NCBI RefSeq assembly: GCF_001975985.1
Contig: NZ_MTQF01000012.1
Coordinates: 124,001 to 188,000, forward strand
Length of the DNA: 64,000 nucleotides
Reading direction: 5' to 3'
Origin: [Flexibacter] sp. ATCC 35103
Lineage (GTDB): Bacteria > Bacteroidota > Bacteroidia > Flavobacteriales > Flavobacteriaceae
The position numbers were made by a program, and so were the translations under genes. Positions 60,275-64,000 of this stretch are shown one piece after another. Numbering within the stretch: position 1 is the stretch's first letter; each line of letters begins with the position of its first letter. The notes below the pieces were generated by a model that saw nothing but the letters and a program-made list of their open reading frames with translations, searched no databases and had not been told where the DNA came from.

Positions 60275-61234
60275 ATGAAAAATCTAAAAATAGCCACAGC
60301 TCAGTTCGAGAATAAAAGTGGTGATAAAAATTATAACTTATCGGTAATCGAAAAACTTGCTGCAAAAGCGGCTAACGAAGGCTGCGATGTGATTTCCTTT
60401 CACGAATGTTCGATAACCGGTTATACTTTTGCAAGACATTTATCGAAAGAACAAATGCTGGATTTAGCAGAAATTATCCCAACTGGGGAAAGCATTCTTA
60501 AACTTACCCAAATTGCTAAGAACAATAATATTGTAATCTTAGCGGGATTGTTCGAAAAAGATGAAAATGATCATTTATTCAAGGCATATGTTTGTGTTGA
60601 TAAAAATGGTCTGATAGCGAAATACAGAAAACTGCATCCCTTTATAAATCCTTATTTAACTGCCGGAGATCGTTATTGTATTTTTGAAATCGAAGGCTGG
60701 AAATGCGGAATCTTAATTTGCTATGACAATAATATTATCGAAAATGTGCGTGCGACAAAACTTTTAGGCGCTGACATTATTTTTATGCCTCACGTTACAA
60801 TGTGCACGCCTTCTACCCGACCTGGAGCTGGTTTTGTTGCTCCTGAGCTTTGGGAAAACCGTGAAGCTGATCCTACTTCTTTGCGATTGGAATTTGACGG
60901 AATGAAAGGTCGCGACTGGTTAATGAAATGGTTGCCGGCACGAGCTTATGACAATGCCATTTATACTGTGTTTTCGAACCCAATTGGTATGGATGACGAT
61001 CAGCTAAAAAATGGCTGTTCTATGATTATTGATCCTTTTGGAGATGTCTTGGCGGAATGTCGCTCTTTTGATGACTCTTTTGCAAGTGCAACACTTACTC
61101 CTGAAAAATGCGTTCAGGCTGGAGGAAGTCGCTACATAAAAGCTAGAAGACCAGAATTATATAGAAATATTATTGGTCAGAATCACGAATCGGAGCAGAA
61201 TGTGGTTTGGCTGGATCCTGATAAAAAAAGTTAA
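60275..61234 (+). CDS. Carbon-nitrogen hydrolase (nitrilase family)
   Basis: 319 residues. The catalytic triad positions are visible: Glu in VISFHECSITGY, Lys in AKYRKLHPF and Cys in GILICYDNNIIENVR. It belongs to the amidase branch that cleaves small amides or carbamoyl groups in the cytosol. Start ATG 60275 was preferred to a GTG three codons upstream. TACTTTTG at 60245-60252 may be a -7 box. It lies behind an AraC-type regulator on the same strand and before a GNAT gene. Confidence 0.92.
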   Translation: MKNLKIATAQFENKSGDKNYNLSVIEKLAAKAANEGCDVISFHECSITGYTFARHLSKEQMLDLAEIIPTGESILKLTQIAKNNNIVILAGLFEKDENDHLFKAYVCVDKNGLIAKYRKLHPFINPYLTAGDRYCIFEIEGWKCGILICYDNNIIENVRATKLLGADIIFMPHVTMCTPSTRPGAGFVAPELWENREADPTSLRLEFDGMKGRDWLMKWLPARAYDNAIYTVFSNPIGMDDDQLKNGCSMIIDPFGDVLAECRSFDDSFASATLTPEKCVQAGGSRYIKARRPELYRNIIGQNHESEQNVVWLDPDKKS

Positions 61235-61313
61235 AACGAAACTTTTTACGGTCTTTACGCCCATGAAAATCTACCTTTGCAGGATTCATTAATCATCAGA
61301 ATAAACCCTAATA

Positions 61314-61820
61314 ATGGAATTTTTTAAAACTACAAATGAAGATATCGATGCTGTTTTTGACATTTATAACGAAGCTACATCGTATCAAAAAACGGTCAAT
61401 AATAAAAGCTGGAGAGGTTTTGAAAGAGCTCTGATAGAAAATGAAATCGCAGAAAATCGCCATTTTATAATCAAAGAAGGAAATGAAGTTGCCTGTACAT
61501 TTGTACTTACTTTTAATGATTTGATTATCTGGAAAGAAGCTGCTCAGGATGCGGCTGTATATTTGCATCGTATTGCAACAAACCCAAAATTCAGAGGACA
61601 ATCATATGTCAAAAAAATCATTGACTGGACAAAAGAATACGCCAAAGAAAACGGCAAAGAATATATTAGACTTGACACACATAGCGGAAACGAAAGAATA
61701 AACAAATACTACACAAGCTGTGGTTTTGAATACAAAGGCATAAGCACCATCGAATGGACAAGCGAATTACCGGAGCATTATAAAGAAGGTTCTTTTAGTT
61801 TGTTTGAGATTAAGCTTTAA
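61314..61820 (+). CDS. GNAT N-acetyltransferase
   Basis: 168 residues. Acetyl-CoA-binding motif A appears as LHRIATNPKFRGQSYVKKIIDWTKEYAKENG, followed by YIRLDTHSGNERINKYYTSCGFEYKG, the usual motif B region. The substrate is unknown; small free amines or amino acids are common for this class. TACCTTTG at 61272-61279 is a possible -7 box. A repeat-type terminator follows. Confidence 0.9.
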   Translation: MEFFKTTNEDIDAVFDIYNEATSYQKTVNNKSWRGFERALIENEIAENRHFIIKEGNEVACTFVLTFNDLIIWKEAAQDAAVYLHRIATNPKFRGQSYVKKIIDWTKEYAKENGKEYIRLDTHSGNERINKYYTSCGFEYKGISTIEWTSELPEHYKEGSFSLFEIKL

Positions 61821-61829
61821 ATTTAGATT

Positions 61830-61862
61830 AGACCTAACAGGTTTTAAAAACCTGTTAGGTCT
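61830..61862. terminator. Near-perfect palindrome, CCTAACAGG variant of the hairpin family
   Basis: A 33-base near-perfect palindrome (16-bp arms around one base) with AGACCTAACAGG arms. It resembles the CCCGACAGG hairpins with two base changes. It ends the acetyltransferase gene and the convergent serine hydrolase gene. Confidence 0.8.
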
Positions 61863-61867
61863 GTATT

Positions 61868-63358
61868 TTATATACTTGCCAGCTTCTTTGCTTGTTCCTG
61901 AGCATTTGTATTTTTTGGATTTAATTCAAATGCTTTTTTATAATTTTTTATAGCTTCTTTTTTGTATCCTAAACCTGCCAGTGTTTCTGCATAACTATCA
62001 TATGTATTTGAGCTTTGTCGATAAAGATCTACATTGAGTTTAAAAATTTTCAAGGCCTCGTTCTGCTTTCCTTCAGCCAGTAATTTATATCCAAAATCAT
62101 TCAAATCATTTTCACTTAGCGTAAAGGCTGAATCATTCTTTTTTAGAGTTTCTGCAATTTTAAATGCATTGTTATACTTCTGGGTTATTAATTGTTTTCT
62201 TAACTTTTTTACAGAAGGCGATAATCCAAAACCATTTGACTCTTTCATATCAGAAATATAATAACCTGCGATTTCATCAATAAACCACTCCGGATTTGCT
62301 CCCTGAAGATTTGTTAGCACAACGATAGAAATATCATCTTTTGGATAAACGAAAAATGCAGATCTCATTCCGCCAATTGGTCCCACGGCAGGATGTTCTT
62401 CTCTGGTAACGGTTGGCCAGCCAATTGCATATCCGTTTACCAGTTTATTAAATCCGCCTACACGCCCGTTGTTTCTAAGAGCCGGTTGCCAAAGCAAATC
62501 TAAACTTGATTTTTGTTTTAATAATTTACCATTTTGCAAGGCAATAATCCATTGGGCAATTTCTCCTGATGTAGAAATTATTCCTGTACACGTTCTAAAA
62601 TATTCCGGGAATTTAGCATAACTACTTCTTACTTCATTAGTTGTAGCCCAGCGTCCGTTAATAATATCCTGAGTTGTATAAGCTCCTGCTGAATTTAGAA
62701 TAATATCATTCGAATCTCCAAAACGCGTTTGTTTCATCCCGACTACTTTAAACTGGCGATCTTCAATAAATTTAGTAAAATGCATTCCGCTTAACTTATT
62801 TATAATTCTGCCAATGATAACATAACCAGTCTGATTGTAACGAAAACGATCTCCGGTATTAAATTCCATTGGTAATGTTTTAACCTTTTCCCAGGAATCT
62901 TTTTCAGTATCGGCTAATAAATTTTCTCTTTCATCAATAATGTTTGGAAGTCCGGAAATGTTGGCAAATAATTGTTTGATCGTTAATCCTTTCCACGCAG
63001 ATGGCAAGTCATCCAGATATTTTGAAACAGGATCATTGATATTTAATTTTCCTTCTTCCTGAAGCTGCATTACTGCAACACCTACAAATGCTTTTGTGCA
63101 GGAATTAATAGAGAACATGCTTTCGTTTACAGCACTAACCGAATTTTCTATATTGGCAAATCCGTAGCTTTTTTGTTTAATTATTTTTCCATGTTGAACA
63201 ACTGCAATTTGAAGTGCAGGTATATGTAGCTTCTCCATTTTATCTTTTAGAAAAAGATCTATACTATCTGTAAATTGTTGGTTTTGTGAATTAGCCGAAG
63301 TACCGATTAAATTAAAAAGAAAGAATATTGCCAGAGATTTAGAAAAATTTATTTTCAT
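61868..63358 (-). CDS. Class C beta-lactamase-type serine hydrolase with TPR tail
   Basis: 496 residues, exported (signal MKINFSKSLAIFFLFNLIGTSANSQ). The beta-lactamase/transpeptidase domain has S-x-x-K at residues 86-89 (SCTK) and a Y-x-N-like motif as FRYNQTGYVIIGR, where the usual Asn is Gln. GPIGGMRSAFFVYPKDD holds the third motif region. From about 425 two tetratricopeptide repeats follow (LNEALKIF and SYAETLAGLGYKKEAIKNYKKAFELNPKNTNAQ). It probably acts on peptides or esters in the periplasm; beta-lactam cleavage is not implied. Confidence 0.92.
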   Translation of the reverse strand: MKINFSKSLAIFFLFNLIGTSANSQNQQFTDSIDLFLKDKMEKLHIPALQIAVVQHGKIIKQKSYGFANIENSVSAVNESMFSINSCTKAFVGVAVMQLQEEGKLNINDPVSKYLDDLPSAWKGLTIKQLFANISGLPNIIDERENLLADTEKDSWEKVKTLPMEFNTGDRFRYNQTGYVIIGRIINKLSGMHFTKFIEDRQFKVVGMKQTRFGDSNDIILNSAGAYTTQDIINGRWATTNEVRSSYAKFPEYFRTCTGIISTSGEIAQWIIALQNGKLLKQKSSLDLLWQPALRNNGRVGGFNKLVNGYAIGWPTVTREEHPAVGPIGGMRSAFFVYPKDDISIVVLTNLQGANPEWFIDEIAGYYISDMKESNGFGLSPSVKKLRKQLITQKYNNAFKIAETLKKNDSAFTLSENDLNDFGYKLLAEGKQNEALKIFKLNVDLYRQSSNTYDSYAETLAGLGYKKEAIKNYKKAFELNPKNTNAQEQAKKLASI

Positions 63359-63751
63359 GATTGTGATTGATATGATTATTTGATTGATGATTGATTACTT
63401 GTCAAATCCTTTATACAAACTTGGCCATTTTTGTAAACCGAATAATTCAGACATTTTAAATCAAGACGATCATAAAATGAAAATGCTACATACTTTTTGA
63501 AAATATTTTTAAAATTGAACTCCACTAAATCAAATAATCTTAGAAAAAATCAATTGTGGCGCCAATTATTATTAAAAATAAGCAACCGTATAAATAATTC
63601 ACTCAAGTTTAAAACATAAGAAAAAACCTATTTTTAAAAAAGTATGTTTTGTGTAAAACTGCTACTTCGTAAATTATTATTTCACTTATTATTTTTAAAG
63701 GAAAGACTTTAAATTCAGTTAGATTATATTTGGAAAAATGCACCCGATAAC
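63359..63751. other. Intergenic region
   Basis: 393 bp without a gene. The stretch after 63360 is rich in GATTGATATGATTATTTGATTGATGA units. TATATTTG at 63725-63732 is a possible -7 box for the next gene. Nothing else stands out. Confidence 0.5.
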
Positions 63752-64000
63752 ATGAGTAAAAAAAAATTTACTTTACCTGATACTGATACTCTTCCAGAAC
63801 ATAATAACAAAAATCATAAGGATGAATTATGGCTTGTTAACAAAAGACTTGCACTGCAAATAGAAGATCGAAAAAAACGTGCTGCTGAACTGGTTATTGC
63901 CAATAAAGAACTAGCGTATCAAAATCAGGAAAAAGAAAAACGTGCTGCTGAACTTGTTATTGCCAATACTGAACTGGCGTATCAAAATCAGGAAAAAGAA
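63752..64000 (+). CDS. Partial protein with 21-residue coiled-coil repeats (likely kinase or GGDEF regulator)
   Basis: Only the first 83 residues are in the window. After a polar N-terminus (MSKKKFTLPDTDTLPEHNNKN) comes KKRAAELVIANKELAYQNQ-EKE repeated at a period of 21 residues (63 bp: 63878-63940, then from 63941). KRAAELVIANKELAFQNEEKEKR-type repeats are known from linkers of histidine kinases and diguanylate-cyclase proteins. The downstream domain is not visible, so the class is open. The gene continues past the window's end. Confidence 0.8.
   Translation, partial: MSKKKFTLPDTDTLPEHNNKNHKDELWLVNKRLALQIEDRKKRAAELVIANKELAYQNQEKEKRAAELVIANTELAYQNQEKE

Noticed and set aside
61868..63358. True beta-lactamase resistance gene
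   Set aside because: The protein has the general class C serine hydrolase fold with TPRs and a changed Y-x-N motif; such proteins are common in Bacteroidota without beta-lactam activity.
1..64000. Insertion sequence, prophage or integron
   Set aside because: No transposase, integrase or phage structural gene was recognised; the repeats found are short palindromes only.

Overview
The window is chromosomal DNA from a Bacteroidota bacterium, almost certainly a Flavobacterium or close relative. It is AT-rich, with weak Shine-Dalgarno signals and several -7 elements of the TAnnTTTG type. It carries a fused MurF-alanine racemase, an RRM glycine-rich RNA-binding protein, an S16 protein with a long tail, a DnaQ-DnaE fusion and TonB/peptidase genes typical of the phylum. 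Intergenic gaps hold palindromic and heptamer-like repeats. I saw no rRNA, tRNA, CRISPR array or transposase.

Layout. 1-8.4 kb: an alkyltransferase-like protein, then a NtrC-type response regulator/small membrane protein/sensor kinase unit, divergent from an HlyD-ABC-FtsX efflux operon. 8.7-11.3 kb: Mrp ATPase, NifU-like scaffold, a secreted protein and a 2Fe-2S ferredoxin. 11.3-18.3 kb: a pair of small cytosolic proteins (one SMI1/KNR4-like), asd, mscL, murF-alr and two envelope proteins. 18.4-26.2 kb: His-rich small protein plus TonB receptor, prolyl oligopeptidase, Gfo/Idh oxidoreductase and an outer-membrane barrel, with dense palindromic repeats between them. 26.4-33.1 kb: dnaE, a short-chain dehydrogenase and an AraC regulator. 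33.5-38.7 kb: leucine genes leuC-leuD-leuA-leuB, preceded by a 17-codon micro-ORF. 38.8-41.9 kb: RRM protein, lipoprotein, rpsP-rimM-trmN6.

41.9-50.0 kb is a peptide export locus. An HlyD adaptor and a C39-peptidase ABC exporter lie beside a six-cysteine double-glycine (GG) leader peptide. Next comes a protein that fuses a dead C39-like domain, a VKOR domain and a thioredoxin-like domain. Three very small tandem paralogous GG-leader genes follow, whose cores carry an EPTKGNGNGN motif, and then a convergent membrane TPR-AraC regulator. The cysteine-rich peptide probably matures by disulfide formation and export. The three GN peptides have no obvious modification enzyme here and are the best candidate for an undescribed peptide family.

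50.1-53.0 kb: acyl-CoA dehydrogenase, a DUF3050 protein and an SGNH lipoprotein. 53.0-59.2 kb is a tightly packed seven-gene minus-strand operon: speD, a zinc-ribbon DUF4178 membrane protein, an overlooked 59-residue membrane protein, DUF350, a membrane-anchored spermidine synthase homologue, a Tat-type FAD amine-oxidase-like protein and a histidine-containing multipass membrane protein. This looks like an envelope-located polyamine or aminopropyl modification system. 59.3-64.0 kb: AraC regulator, nitrilase-family amidase, GNAT acetyltransferase, class C serine hydrolase with TPRs, and the start of a protein with 21-residue coiled-coil repeats that runs off the end.

All function calls come from reading motifs and family resemblance; no database search was run.
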